64,000 nt of DNA from Vibrio neptunius (lineage in GTDB: Bacteria; Pseudomonadota; Gammaproteobacteria; Enterobacterales; Vibrionaceae), in the NCBI RefSeq assembly GCF_000967495.1, contig NZ_JXXU01000044.1, positions 95,765 to 159,764 on the forward strand, in the 5' to 3' direction. Position numbers and translations under genes: made by a program. The notes under the pieces are model-generated. The model was not told the DNA's origin. It worked only from the letters and a program-made list of their open reading frames with translations, and made no database searches. Below are positions 53,031-62,225 of the stretch, piece by piece. Each line of letters begins with the position of its first letter. Position 1 is the first letter of the stretch.

Positions 53031-54329
53031 TTATTTGTTTGCTTGCTGAATCAATAAGCCAGCCAGAGTGCGTACTCCAACACCGGTTGCGCCAGCAGCC
53101 CATTTATCTGTTGCTGATTTGCGATATGTAGCAGAACAGTCGAAATGTAACCAGCCCTTTTTGTAGTCCTCAACAAAGTAAGACAAGAAAGCAGCAGCCG
53201 TGCTGGCACCTGGAGAATAATCACCACTGCTGATATTAGATAAATCAGCAAAATTCGATGGCAACATTCCACGGTGGAAATCCGCTAACGGCAATGGCCA
53301 TAGGCCTTCTTTCTCTTCTTTTGCTGCAGATAACGCCTGCTGGGAGAGTTCTTCATCAAAACTCATTAATGCATGGTAGTCATTACCTAGTGCGTTTTTA
53401 GCCGCACCTGTCAGCGTGGCACAATCAACAATCAATGCCGGTTTTTGCTCACTCGCATAAAGTAAGCCATCGGCGAGAACTAGGCGACCTTCTGCGTCGG
53501 TATTCAAGATCTCGACCGTTTTACCATTCTTGTAAGTAATGACGTCACCCAGCTTCAACGCTCGACCTGAGATCATGTTTTCAGCACAGCAAAGAATCAG
53601 TTTTACACGTTTGTTCAAGCCACGCATAATTGCCAGACCTAAGCCACCAGTGATCGTGCCCGAACCGCCCATATCTGCTTTCATTGCCGCCATAAAGCCT
53701 GAAGGTTTGATACTATAACCACCAGAATCAAAAGTGATGCCCTTACCCACAAGACATGCCCAAACGGGTGCATTCTCATCGCCTGTTGGGTTGTAATCGA
53801 GTTGCAGCATGGCAGATGTGCGCTCAGATCCGCGTCCTACCGCATAGATACCTTCCCAGCCTTCGGCCAGTAAGTCTTTATCTTTTACGATTCGAGCTTT
53901 AACCGTACCTTCTGGAGCGACCGACTTAATAAACTCAGCAGCCATAGTTGCGAGCTGACGTGGTGCGACTTCTTCAGCTGGTTTGTTAATGATGTCACGA
54001 GTGAACTCGGTTGCCTTGATTCGTGCGTCCAACTCTCTTTGAGCCGTTTCGACTAACTCAGGTAGAGCTAATGCATTGTTTTTCTTTGGTCCTCGATAAC
54101 CTTGATGAAATGCCCAAACACTCTCAAGATCCCAGCCCGCTCCCTCAAGAGATACCGAAGTGATACCTTGCGAATCCATTTTACGTGCAGCGCGTTGTAC
54201 AGTGCCAAGATCATCTCCTTCACCGAGGTGAATGGTTGCATCCGTTTCCGTGAATGAAAGGATTGCTTTCTCTCCCCAATGTGGTGCCGCTGGCTCTTGA
54301 CTCAAAAATACTGACATCTGTGTAGACAT
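53031..54329 (-). CDS. pepB: Aminopeptidase B (leucyl aminopeptidase family M17)
   Basis: A 432-residue cytosolic peptidase. ATG 54329 is preferred because a perfect AAGGAG lies six to eleven bases upstream; the open frame begins 13 codons earlier. Metal and catalytic motifs: VGKGITFDSGGYSIKPS, MKADMGGSGTITGG and ILNTDAEGRLVLADGL near residues 195-290. PepB lies downstream of the isc genes in many gamma-proteobacteria, as here; an iscX terminator suggests a separate promoter. Confidence 0.95.
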   Translation of the reverse strand: MSTQMSVFLSQEPAAPHWGEKAILSFTETDATIHLGEGDDLGTVQRAARKMDSQGITSVSLEGAGWDLESVWAFHQGYRGPKKNNALALPELVETAQRELDARIKATEFTRDIINKPAEEVAPRQLATMAAEFIKSVAPEGTVKARIVKDKDLLAEGWEGIYAVGRGSERTSAMLQLDYNPTGDENAPVWACLVGKGITFDSGGYSIKPSGFMAAMKADMGGSGTITGGLGLAIMRGLNKRVKLILCCAENMISGRALKLGDVITYKNGKTVEILNTDAEGRLVLADGLLYASEQKPALIVDCATLTGAAKNALGNDYHALMSFDEELSQQALSAAKEEKEGLWPLPLADFHRGMLPSNFADLSNISSGDYSPGASTAAAFLSYFVEDYKKGWLHFDCSATYRKSATDKWAAGATGVGVRTLAGLLIQQANK

Positions 54330-54427
54330 GGTTTCTCCTTGTCTTCTTATTGGCGTTGTCCAAGCCATTTTGTTTTACGTTCGGATGTTAGCATTTTGTA
54401 GAGCTAAAATGTCAATTCGATAAAAAA

Positions 54428-54445
54428 ACGGGCGCTAAGGCCCGT
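54428..54445 (-). terminator. Rho-independent terminator after iscX
   Basis: ACGGGC and GCCCGT pair over six bases and seven T follow on the minus strand. It marks the end of the isc operon. Confidence 0.82.
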
Positions 54446-54490
54446 TACTTTTAGTAAAATTTGTTAACTAGAAAGACTTTTTAGCAAGCG

Positions 54491-54685
54491 CTAATCCATT
54501 TCATCCATCCAGCATAGAATCACTGCTTCGAGAATCTTTTCGTTAGAGCGGTTAGGCTCATCATCAAACTCATCCAACTCAGTAATCCACTGATGAAGAT
54601 CGGTAAAACGTACTGTTTTAGGATCTATTTCAGGAAACTTGTCGCACAATTCGATCGCGATATCGCGTGAATCTGTCCATTTCAT
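54491..54685 (-). CDS. iscX: Fe-S cluster assembly accessory protein IscX
   Basis: A 64-residue acidic protein from ATG 54685, with AAGGA upstream. The start MKWTDSRDIAIELCDKFPEI and the run PKTVRFTDLHQWITEL identify IscX, which binds IscS and iron and tunes cluster building. It is the last gene of the isc operon and is separated from fdx by 172 bases occupied mainly by an ERIC element. Confidence 0.95.
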   Translation of the reverse strand: MKWTDSRDIAIELCDKFPEIDPKTVRFTDLHQWITELDEFDDEPNRSNEKILEAVILCWMDEMD

Positions 54686-54728
54686 AACCAATTCCTTATG
54701 TGATTCTTTTTGCTCACATCAATAAATG

Positions 54729-54859
54729 CAGAATACTCAAAATAATTGGAGTTGCGGCTAGGCAACAAGTAAGCTCATCCCTATGAGCATAGGTGTTCTA
54801 TGTAATTGGGATGAGCTCACTCAGTAAACAACGCTGCGGCTTCAAGTATGCAGAGTATT
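54729..54859. repeat. ERIC-type intergenic repeat between fdx and iscX
   Basis: A 131-base imperfect palindrome. The centre pairs AGCTCATCCC with GGGATGAGCT around CATAGGTGTTCTATG, and the right arm AACGCTGCGGCTTCAAGTATG matches the ERIC/IRU pattern known from enterics and vibrios. The ends (GAATACTC and GAGTATT) are complementary. Its right end overlaps the fdx stop codon. Confidence 0.75.
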
Positions 54860-55196
54860 AGTGATCTTCTGAAGCGTGGTTAAGAGTGTATTTAGGAATC
54901 TCAACCACCAAGTCTTCATCCGTAACTTTAGCCTGACAACCCAATCGTGATTCAGGCTCCAAGCCCCATGCTTTGTCCAGCATGTCGTCTTCCAACTCGT
55001 CACTCTCTTCCAAAGAGTCAAAGCCTTCACGAACCACAATGTGACAGGTAGTACACGCACATGACTTTTCACACGCATGCTCGATACCGATACCATTTTT
55101 CAGCGCCACATCCAGTACAGTTTCACCAGTATCTGCTTCTAGTACCGCACCTTCCGGGCATAAATCTTCGTGTGGTAATACTATAATCTTAGGCAT
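54858..55196 (-). CDS. fdx: ISC-type [2Fe-2S] ferredoxin
   Basis: A 112-residue adrenodoxin-type ferredoxin that supplies electrons during cluster assembly. The cluster ligands are in EHACEKSCACTTC (three Cys plus one) and RLGCQAKV. The start MPKIIVLPHEDLCPEGAVLE is typical. It follows hscA by 12 bases. The stop codon coincides with the end of an ERIC element. Confidence 0.97.
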   Translation of the reverse strand: MPKIIVLPHEDLCPEGAVLEADTGETVLDVALKNGIGIEHACEKSCACTTCHIVVREGFDSLEESDELEDDMLDKAWGLEPESRLGCQAKVTDEDLVVEIPKYTLNHASEDH

Positions 55197-55208
55197 AACT
55201 CTTATCTC

Positions 55209-57062
55209 TTAAATATCATCTACTGATTGACCTGACAGTGCAGCTCGAATCGATTTATCCATACGGCGTGAAGCAAAGTCCTGACTCGCTTTATCAGTAT
55301 CTTTGATTCCCTGCTCAATAGCATCCGCACTATCGCCATTACGCAGTTCAATCAATGATTCAATCGATTTAATCAGGGCTTCTCTTTCCGCTTCGGACAG
55401 CAAGTCATCACCGTCCGCTTGCATCGCAGCAAGTAACCCTTCAATGACACGATCAGCTTCTACTCGCTGTTCAGCCAGCGCACGCGCCATCATATCGTCT
55501 TTCGCGTACGTCATAGAGTCACGCAGCATGTTTGCCACTTCATCGTCACTCAAACCATAAGACGGTTTAACTTGTATTTCGGACTGAACACCAGTGCTCT
55601 TCTCCATTGCAGTGACTGAAAGAAGACCATCGGCATCAACTTGGTATGTCACACGAATATGAGCAGCACCAGCAGCCATTGGAGGAATGCCTTTTAGTGA
55701 GAATCGTGCCAACGAACGGCAGTCATCAACCAGTTCACGCTCACCTTGTACAATGTGAACACTCATTGCAGTCTGACCATCTTTAAATGTCGTAAATTCT
55801 TGCGCACGAGCAACCGGAATTGTGGTATTACGTGGAACAATTTTCTCGACCAATCCACCCATGGTTTCGATACCTAGAGATAGTGGGATTACATCAAGAA
55901 GCAACATTTCAGAATCTGGCTTATTACCCGCGAGAATATCAGCCTGAATACCTGCACCAATCGCAACAACCTCATCAGGGTCAATACTTGTTAGCGGCTT
56001 ACGACCAAAGAAGTCTCCTACCATTTCTCGGACGAGATGTGTACGAGTTGAACCACCTACCATCACAACTTCTAATACTTCGTCAGCATCAACTTCTGCA
56101 TCTTTTAGCGCGCGGCGGCATGACATCAGCGTTTTCTTAACGAGAGGACGAATAAGATCTTCAAATTGCTCACGGCTAACACTGCCTTTCCAACCGAAAA
56201 CTTCAACATCAACGCTCTCTTTTTCAGAGAAAGCAATTTTGGTTTCAGTCGCGATGTTAAGTAACGTTCGTGTCTTTTCCGGTGATAATGGTGTTTCTAA
56301 GCCTGCTTGTTCCATTAAGTAGTCAGCAAGTAAGTGGTCAAAATCATCACCACCTAACGCAGAGTCCCCCCCCGTTGCCAACACTTCAAACACACCTTTA
56401 GAAAGGCGCAGAATTGAAATATCAAAAGTACCACCACCCAGATCATAAACGGCAATAACGCCCTCTTGGCCGGAGTCTAGGCCATAAGCAATAGCCGCTG
56501 CAGTGGGTTCATTTAGCAAACGTAAAACGTGCATACCAGCTAACTTAGCAGCGTCTTTTGTACCTGCACGCTGAGCGTCATCAAAGTAAGCAGGAACAGT
56601 AATGACAACACCGGCTAACTCTCCGCCTAATGTTGCTTCCGCTCTCTGGCCCAGCGTCCTTAAAATATCGGCTGAAACCTCAATTGGATTCTTATCGCCC
56701 GCTTGTGTTTCAAGAACAGGTAAGCCGTTATCACTCGCTTTGAATTGGTAAGGCAGATTTGGGTAACGCTGTTGAATGTCATTTAGAGAGCGTCCGAGTA
56801 AACGCTTTACTGAAATAATGGTATTAGCAGGATCTTGCTCGGCCATGGCTTTTGCCTCAGCCCCAACAGTTAGTTCTTCACCAGAGTAGTTCACTACAGA
56901 AGGCAAGATACTATGACCATGTTCATCTTTAAGAGTTGCAGCGTCACCACTACGCACTGACGCAACCAATGAATTGGTAGTACCTAAATCGATACCTGCT
57001 GCAAGTTTGTGCTCATGAGGTGCCGAGCTTTGACCCGGTTCTGCAATTTGAAGTAGTGCCAT
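55209..57062 (-). CDS. hscA: Hsp70-type chaperone HscA
   Basis: Specialised Hsp70 that releases clusters from IscU with HscB. At 617 residues it has the ATPase signatures AGIDLGTTNSLVA near residue 23, IAVYDLGGGTFDISIL near 205 and VVMVGGSTRTHLVREM near 345, then the peptide-binding domain. A run of eight C on the plus strand (56366-56373), encoding TGGD, is a possible slippage site. It lies between hscB (19-base gap) and fdx. Confidence 0.97.
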   Translation of the reverse strand: MALLQIAEPGQSSAPHEHKLAAGIDLGTTNSLVASVRSGDAATLKDEHGHSILPSVVNYSGEELTVGAEAKAMAEQDPANTIISVKRLLGRSLNDIQQRYPNLPYQFKASDNGLPVLETQAGDKNPIEVSADILRTLGQRAEATLGGELAGVVITVPAYFDDAQRAGTKDAAKLAGMHVLRLLNEPTAAAIAYGLDSGQEGVIAVYDLGGGTFDISILRLSKGVFEVLATGGDSALGGDDFDHLLADYLMEQAGLETPLSPEKTRTLLNIATETKIAFSEKESVDVEVFGWKGSVSREQFEDLIRPLVKKTLMSCRRALKDAEVDADEVLEVVMVGGSTRTHLVREMVGDFFGRKPLTSIDPDEVVAIGAGIQADILAGNKPDSEMLLLDVIPLSLGIETMGGLVEKIVPRNTTIPVARAQEFTTFKDGQTAMSVHIVQGERELVDDCRSLARFSLKGIPPMAAGAAHIRVTYQVDADGLLSVTAMEKSTGVQSEIQVKPSYGLSDDEVANMLRDSMTYAKDDMMARALAEQRVEADRVIEGLLAAMQADGDDLLSEAEREALIKSIESLIELRNGDSADAIEQGIKDTDKASQDFASRRMDKSIRAALSGQSVDDI

Positions 57063-57081
57063 GAGTGGTCCTTGTTTTTCA

Positions 57082-57597
57082 CTAGCCGAGGAGTTTCTCT
57101 TCTACTAGCTCGATTTCATTTTTTAATTTAGCGATGAATTTGAGTTTACGTACACGCTCAGCAGCTTGTTGCCAAAGCCCATCATTCAGTTCCTGCTCTA
57201 CCGATTTCAGATGCTGCTTGTACATTTTGCTCACCTTACTTTCAAAATCGAATAGTGCTTCTTCTGGATCTGAGTTGAATGGAATCTCCTCAAGCTCTTC
57301 GCGTAATTCCATCTGTTCCATTAGAAACATAGGATCACTCATGGTTTGTTGTTCACCACGAATATCAACGCCATTTTCTGCCAGCATATACTCTGCACGA
57401 GACAGAGGTTTTTTTAAAACTTGATAGGCATCGTTGATTTCCGATGCTTTTTGCACCGCCATGAGGCGGTCTCGCTCTGAAGCACTGGCAAAGTTATCTG
57501 GATGGAAGCGTTTTTGAAGTTCACGGAATTGTGAAGAAAGAAGGCTACCATCCAGCTGAAACTGACTTGGTAGCCCAAATAATTCAAAGTAATTCAT
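57082..57597 (-). CDS. hscB: J-domain co-chaperone HscB
   Basis: A 171-residue protein with an N-terminal J domain including the HPD tripeptide in KRFHPDNFAS near residue 37, and a C-terminal helical part that binds IscU. It stimulates HscA. The start MNYFELFGLPSQFQLD is the family start. It lies between iscA and hscA in the standard operon order. Confidence 0.97.
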   Translation of the reverse strand: MNYFELFGLPSQFQLDGSLLSSQFRELQKRFHPDNFASASERDRLMAVQKASEINDAYQVLKKPLSRAEYMLAENGVDIRGEQQTMSDPMFLMEQMELREELEEIPFNSDPEEALFDFESKVSKMYKQHLKSVEQELNDGLWQQAAERVRKLKFIAKLKNEIELVEEKLLG

Positions 57598-57652
57598 GGA
57601 GAATTCGGTCCTTGGTAATCTACCTGCAAGCTATGCCTACAAGCGCTATCAA

Positions 57653-57976
57653 TTATACGTTGAAGCTTTCACCGCAACCACATTCACTTTTAGCATTCGG
57701 GTTGTTGAATTCAAACCCTTCGTTTAGGCCTTCTTTAACATAATCCAATTCAGTGCCGTCTAAATATACAAGGCTCTTTGGGTCAATGATGACTTTCACG
57801 CCTTCATGCTCGAATACTGAATCTTCTTCGTTAAGCTCATCAACGAATTCAAGTACATATGCCATTCCAGAACAGCCTGTCGTTTTCACACCCAAACGCA
57901 AACCGATCCCTTTACCTCGGTTTTCTAGGAATGTTCTAACGCGACTTGCCGCGGTTTCTGTCATTGTGATGGCCAT
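57653..57976 (-). CDS. iscA: Iron-sulfur assembly protein IscA
   Basis: A 107-residue A-type carrier of iron or [4Fe-4S] clusters. The three conserved Cys are in TTGCSGMAYVLEF near residue 35 and SECGCGESF at the C-terminus. Follows iscU by 67 bases and precedes hscB by 55 bases on the same strand. Confidence 0.97.
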   Translation of the reverse strand: MAITMTETAASRVRTFLENRGKGIGLRLGVKTTGCSGMAYVLEFVDELNEEDSVFEHEGVKVIIDPKSLVYLDGTELDYVKEGLNEGFEFNNPNAKSECGCGESFNV

Positions 57977-58043
57977 ACTGCACCTTAGTTAATTGATTGG
58001 CGAACGGAATGGGAGCTTTAGGCTCCCATTATATACAGATTAC

Positions 58044-58427
58044 TTATTCTTGGTGTTTTTTCTTGTAGTCAGCAACCGCAGCTTTGATTGCATCTTCAGC
58101 AAGAATCGAGCAGTGTACTTTAACTGGTGGCAGCTCAAGTTCTTCAGCAATCTCAGCATTCTTAATTGCTGCTGCTTCATCAATGCTCTTACCTTTTACC
58201 CACTCGGTAACCAGTGAGCTTGATGCGATTGCACTACCACAACCGTATGTTTTGAACTTCGCATCTTCGATAATACCCTCAGATGTTACCTTAATTTGAA
58301 GCTTCATTACGTCACCACAAGCTGGAGCACCAACCATGCCGCTGCCTACTGCTGGGTCTTCTTTATCAAACGAACCAACGTTGCGTGGGTTTTCGTAGTG
58401 ATCAATTACTTTTTCGCTATATGCCAT
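58044..58427 (-). CDS. iscU: Iron-sulfur scaffold protein IscU
   Basis: The scaffold on which clusters are built before transfer by HscAB. ATG 58427 gives the usual 127-residue product starting MAYSEKVIDHYENPRNVGSF, with GAGGTAAAA upstream. The three cluster Cys are in GAPACGDVMKL, YGCGSAIASS and VHCSILAEDA, and the HscA-binding motif LPPVK is at about residue 99. It follows iscS by 50 bases. Confidence 0.97.
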   Translation of the reverse strand: MAYSEKVIDHYENPRNVGSFDKEDPAVGSGMVGAPACGDVMKLQIKVTSEGIIEDAKFKTYGCGSAIASSSLVTEWVKGKSIDEAAAIKNAEIAEELELPPVKVHCSILAEDAIKAAVADYKKKHQE

Positions 58428-58477
58428 GATTTTTACCTCGAATCCTCTATTAACTGACTTGGAATAACCTGATGAAA

Positions 58478-59692
58478 TTAGTGGTGAGCCCACTCAACTG
58501 TATCTAGATCGATTCCTTCCTTGTACATATCCCATAGAGGAGACATGTCACGCAGTTTAGTTACTGCAGTACGAATTTGTTCAATTGCATAATCAATTTC
58601 TTCTTCAGTCGTAAATCGACCAAAAGAGAAACGTACAGAGCTATGTGCTAGTTCATCGTTTAGACCAAGAGCACGCAGCACATATGAAGGCTCTAGACTT
58701 GCCGATGTACACGCACTACCTGAAGAGACCGCTAGATCTTTAAGTGACATCAGTAGAGATTCACCTTCAACAAAGGCAAAGCTAACGTTCAGGTTGTGAG
58801 GAACACGTTGCTCAAAGTCACCGTTAACAGTTACAGCTTCTAAATCTTTAACACCGTCAAATAGTCGGTTGCGAAGCGCAAGTGCATGATCGAAATCTTT
58901 TTGCATATCTTCTTTAGCAATACGGAACGCTTCGCCCATACCAACAATTTGGTGAGTAGCCAGTGTGCCTGAACGGAAACCACGCTCATGACCACCTCCG
59001 TGCATTTGTGCTTCAAGACGAATACGTGGCTTACGACGAACGTATAGTGCACCGATACCTTTAGGGCCATAAGCTTTATGAGCAGACAATGAGATAAGGT
59101 CTACTTTCATTTCCTTGACATCGATTGGTAGCTTACCCGCAGACTGAGCTGCATCAACGTGGAAAACCACTTTACGTTCGCGACAAAGTTCACCAATAGA
59201 AGAGATATCTTGAATAACACCAATTTCGTTGTTCACATGCATGATCGAAACCAATACAGTGTCTTCACGCATTGCGGCTTCAAGCTTCTTAAGATCAATC
59301 AAACCGTTAGATTCAGGTTCAAGGTAAGTTACCTCAAAACCTTCGCGCTCTAGTTGGCGACATGGGTCAAGAACCGCCTTGTGCTCAGTTTTACACGTAA
59401 TCACGTGTTTACCTTTCTTAGAATAGAAATGAGCTGCGCCTTTAATAGCTAGGTTATCTGATTCTGTCGCGCCAGAGGTAAAGACGATTTCGCGAGGGTC
59501 GGCATTCATTAGATCAGCAATTTGTTCACGAGCAGTATCTACTGCTTCTTCTGCCTGCCAACCATATCGATGTGAACGCGATGCAGGGTTGCCAAACGTA
59601 CCATCCATTGTCATGTACTGAACCATTTTTTCAGCTACACGGGGGTCTACAGGACAAGTCGCTGAGTAATCTAGGTAAATAGGCAGTTTCAT
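58478..59692 (-). CDS. iscS: Cysteine desulfurase IscS
   Basis: PLP enzyme that takes sulfur from cysteine for Fe-S clusters and tRNA thiolation. At 404 residues it matches the family. The PLP Lys is in SLSAHKAYGPKGIG near residue 206 and the active Cys loop is SSGSACTSASLEPSY near 328. The N-terminus has LDYSATCPVDPRV. It follows iscR by 29 bases. Confidence 0.98.
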   Translation of the reverse strand: MKLPIYLDYSATCPVDPRVAEKMVQYMTMDGTFGNPASRSHRYGWQAEEAVDTAREQIADLMNADPREIVFTSGATESDNLAIKGAAHFYSKKGKHVITCKTEHKAVLDPCRQLEREGFEVTYLEPESNGLIDLKKLEAAMREDTVLVSIMHVNNEIGVIQDISSIGELCRERKVVFHVDAAQSAGKLPIDVKEMKVDLISLSAHKAYGPKGIGALYVRRKPRIRLEAQMHGGGHERGFRSGTLATHQIVGMGEAFRIAKEDMQKDFDHALALRNRLFDGVKDLEAVTVNGDFEQRVPHNLNVSFAFVEGESLLMSLKDLAVSSGSACTSASLEPSYVLRALGLNDELAHSSVRFSFGRFTTEEEIDYAIEQIRTAVTKLRDMSPLWDMYKEGIDLDTVEWAHH

Positions 59693-59721
59693 TCTCTACT
59701 CCAATGTAACAGGCAAACCGC

Positions 59722-60228
59722 TTAAGAGCGGACATTTACACCGATGGGCGCGGTGTTAGAATTCTTGTTAGAAAACCCATGGTTAACCGTAAGACCAAGA
59801 TCTTGTCGGTCTGAAATTTCTAGTACTTCGTTATCCGTCATCAACTCACCAAGAGTGATGTTGTTTAAGAAGTCACTGATGCGTGAACTTAAATCACGCC
59901 AAAGAGTGTGAGTAAGGCAACGAGTTCCACCTTGACAGTCTGCTCTACCATTGCATTTGGTCGCATCAACCGACTCGTCTACGGCAGCAATCACTGTACC
60001 AATAGCAATAGAATGAGCGTCTTCACCTAAACGGTAACCACCGCCTGGGCCACGAACACTGGCCACAAGGCCCGCTTTGCGTAGCTTTGAAAATAGCTGC
60101 TCTAAGTAAGACAACGAGATCCCTTGTCGCTCTGAAATGTCAGCCAAAGGCACTGGGTTTTGTTGCGAATGCAGAGCCACATCTAACATGGCTGTAACTG
60201 CGTATCTTCCTTTAGATGTAAGTCTCAT
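59722..60228 (-). CDS. iscR: Fe-S-sensing repressor IscR
   Basis: Rrf2-family regulator that represses the isc operon when it carries a [2Fe-2S] cluster. ATG 60228 is used, giving the usual start MRLTSKGRYAVTAMLDVALH and 168 residues. The DNA-recognition helix region is LADISERQGISLSYLEQLF. Cluster ligands are in CNGRADCQGGTRCLTH near residues 92-107. Two adjacent type-1 IscR sites lie just upstream. Confidence 0.97.
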   Translation of the reverse strand: MRLTSKGRYAVTAMLDVALHSQQNPVPLADISERQGISLSYLEQLFSKLRKAGLVASVRGPGGGYRLGEDAHSIAIGTVIAAVDESVDATKCNGRADCQGGTRCLTHTLWRDLSSRISDFLNNITLGELMTDNEVLEISDRQDLGLTVNHGFSNKNSNTAPIGVNVRS

Positions 60229-60270
60229 ATAACACCATATCCACACTGTTTATGTGATGGCGATTCTCAC

Positions 60271-60320
60271 ATACCCGACTAAATTGGTCAAGTATATATT
60301 TGACTGTTTTAGTCAGGTAT
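60271..60320 (-). promoter_or_regulatory. Two adjacent IscR type-1 binding sites upstream of iscR
   Basis: Two 25-base sites lie end to end at 60271-60295 and 60296-60320. Each has the ATA/TAT ends and GACT...GTC core of the type-1 consensus: GACTAAATTGGTC in the first and GACTGTTTTAGTC in the second. Each departs from the consensus at about one position. They overlap the expected iscR promoter. Confidence 0.85.
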
Positions 60321-60346
60321 TTAACTATGATTTTATTGTGGTTAAT

Positions 60347-61072
60347 TTACTTATTGATTTTTCTTTCAATTGAGGTCAATACACCACGCAGAATATTCAG
60401 TTCTTGCGCTTCAGGTCTGGCTCTATTAAATAGCCTACGCAGCTTGTTCATCACTTTCCCAGGCTGATCATCGCTAATAAATTGGGTCATAGTTGCCACT
60501 TTTTCAAGATGCGAAAAGAACATTTCTAACTCTTTATGTCTTGGATATTCCGCCACTTGATTAGGCTCATATTGACTCTGTTGCTTTTCCAAATATGCCA
60601 TACGAACTTCATAGCTTAGTGTCTGAACAGCCATTGCCAGATTAAGAGAGCTGTACTCAGGATTAGCAGGAATACAAACATGATAGTGGCACGTCTGAAG
60701 CTCTTCGTTTGTTAATCCGGTACGCTCGCGACCAAATACTAATGCGACCTGAGATGCTTCTCCTTGTTCGACAAATTTCTTACCACATTCACGCGGCTCT
60801 AACATTGGCCATTCTAAAGTACGTGAACGCGCACTTGAACCTACAACAAGGCTACAATCAGCAACAGCCTCATTTAATGTGTTGACTATCACTGCCGATC
60901 GGACGATATCTGCTGCGCCAGCAGCAAGTGCTGTTGCCTGCTCATCTATCTCACACTGTGGATCAACAAGTACTAAGTTAGTCAGCCCCATGACTTTCAT
61001 TGCTCTTGAAGCCGAGCCAATGTTTCCAGAGTGAGAGGTTCCAACAAGTACAACTTTGACATTGTTTAGCAT
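60347..61072 (-). CDS. trmJ: tRNA (cytidine/uridine-2'-O-)-methyltransferase TrmJ
   Basis: SPOUT-family methyltransferase that 2'-O-methylates position 32 of several tRNAs. ATG 61072 is used (GGAAAAC upstream), giving 241 residues from MLNNVKVVLVGTSHSGNIGS; the open frame runs 76 codons further with no family similarity. SPOUT motifs are ALVFGRERTGLTNEEL near residue 115 and YSSLNLAMAVQTLSYE near 140. It lies upstream of iscR and is divergent from suhB, the common enteric and vibrio order. Confidence 0.96.
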   Translation of the reverse strand: MLNNVKVVLVGTSHSGNIGSASRAMKVMGLTNLVLVDPQCEIDEQATALAAGAADIVRSAVIVNTLNEAVADCSLVVGSSARSRTLEWPMLEPRECGKKFVEQGEASQVALVFGRERTGLTNEELQTCHYHVCIPANPEYSSLNLAMAVQTLSYEVRMAYLEKQQSQYEPNQVAEYPRHKELEMFFSHLEKVATMTQFISDDQPGKVMNKLRRLFNRARPEAQELNILRGVLTSIERKINK

Positions 61073-61201
61073 CAGTGTTTTCCATGACGTAATTTTGAAC
61101 TGCGCGATATTAACATACACCTGAGTAAAATGGTCAGACCCTTTACTGTAATAAAACCAAAAGTTCAAAAAATAACCACTTCCATTTCGGTGTTTATCTG
61201 A

Positions 61202-61207
61202 TATACT
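61202..61207 (+). promoter_or_regulatory. Candidate -10 element of suhB
   Basis: TGATATACT, close to TATAAT with an upstream TG-like extension, lies 44 bases before the suhB start; no strong -35 is evident. Confidence 0.35.
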
Positions 61208-61250
61208 GCCGCCCGTTTTTCTGTTCTTTAACATCCGTTGGGAAATTAGT

Positions 61251-62054
61251 ATGCATCCAATGCTTAATATTGCTATTCGTGCTGCACGAAAAGCAGGCAA
61301 CCATATTGCTAAATCTTTAGAAAATGCTGAGAAGATTGAATCGACTCAAAAAGGCGTCAATGACTTCGTCACTAACGTAGACAAAGAAGCAGAAGCTATC
61401 ATTATCGATACGATCAAAGCCTCTTACCCTGATCACACTGTAATTGGTGAAGAGTCAGGCCTTCTTCAAGGTAAAGATGACGAAGTGCAATGGATCATCG
61501 ACCCACTGGATGGCACTACAAACTTTGTAAAAGGTTTACCTCACTTCTCTGTTTCTATTGCTGTACGCATCAAAGGCAAAACAGAAGTCGCTTGTGTTTA
61601 CGACCCAATGCTGAATGAGCTTTTCACCGCTCAACGAGGTTCTGGCGCGCAACTTAATAATGCTCGTATCCGCGTCAAGCAAGTAAAAGACCTTCAGGGT
61701 ACTGTTTTAGCTACGGGTTTCCCATTCAAACAGAAACAGCACTCAGAGTCTTACTTTAAGATTATGTCAGCACTATTCGTTGACTGTTCTGATTTCCGTC
61801 GCACAGGTTCGGCCGCTCTAGACCTATGTTACCTTGCAGCAAACCGTGTAGATGGTTTCTTTGAGCTTGGTCTTAAACCGTGGGATATCGCTGCTGGTGA
61901 GCTTATAGCTCGTGAAGCAGGTGCTATTGTTACTGATTTTGCTGGCGGCACTGACTATGTAAAATCAGGTAATGTTGTAGCTTCAAGTGCTCGCGGCGTT
62001 AAAGGCATGCTTAAGCACATCCGTGAAAACGGTAATGAAGCACTACTAAAATAA
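61251..62054 (+). CDS. suhB: Inositol-1-monophosphatase family protein SuhB
   Basis: A 267-residue Mg-dependent phosphatase fold; in E. coli SuhB also joins the rRNA antitermination complex. Metal-site motifs: GEESG near residue 67, WIIDPLDGTTNFVKGLPHF near 82-100 and LKPWDIAAGELIAREAGA near 212. The start MHPMLNIAIRAARKAGN is conserved. TTGGGAAATT precedes the ATG. Divergent from trmJ. Confidence 0.97.
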   Translation: MHPMLNIAIRAARKAGNHIAKSLENAEKIESTQKGVNDFVTNVDKEAEAIIIDTIKASYPDHTVIGEESGLLQGKDDEVQWIIDPLDGTTNFVKGLPHFSVSIAVRIKGKTEVACVYDPMLNELFTAQRGSGAQLNNARIRVKQVKDLQGTVLATGFPFKQKQHSESYFKIMSALFVDCSDFRRTGSAALDLCYLAANRVDGFFELGLKPWDIAAGELIAREAGAIVTDFAGGTDYVKSGNVVASSARGVKGMLKHIRENGNEALLK

Positions 62055-62096
62055 TCTCAAAGCTCCGTCACAGCTGAAACTTTTAGCCCACTCATT

Positions 62097-62121
62097 AGAG
62101 TGGGTTTTTTTGTATCTACAG
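62097..62121 (+). terminator. Rho-independent terminator after suhB
   Basis: CCCACTC pairs with GAGTGGG around ATTA, followed by seven T. Confidence 0.92.
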
Positions 62122-62225
62122 GAACTAACTCTGCTATGAAGTCGCTATAGACACATAACTAAGGCAATATGTGATAAGAAAGTGATGCCTATTTTTAAAG
62201 ACAACGGATGTATCGATACTAACGC

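Noticed and set aside
61073..61300. N-terminal extension of trmJ of 76 codons
   Set aside because: It overlaps the divergent suhB start and promoter and has no family similarity. ATG 61072 has a good ribosome binding site and gives the normal TrmJ length.
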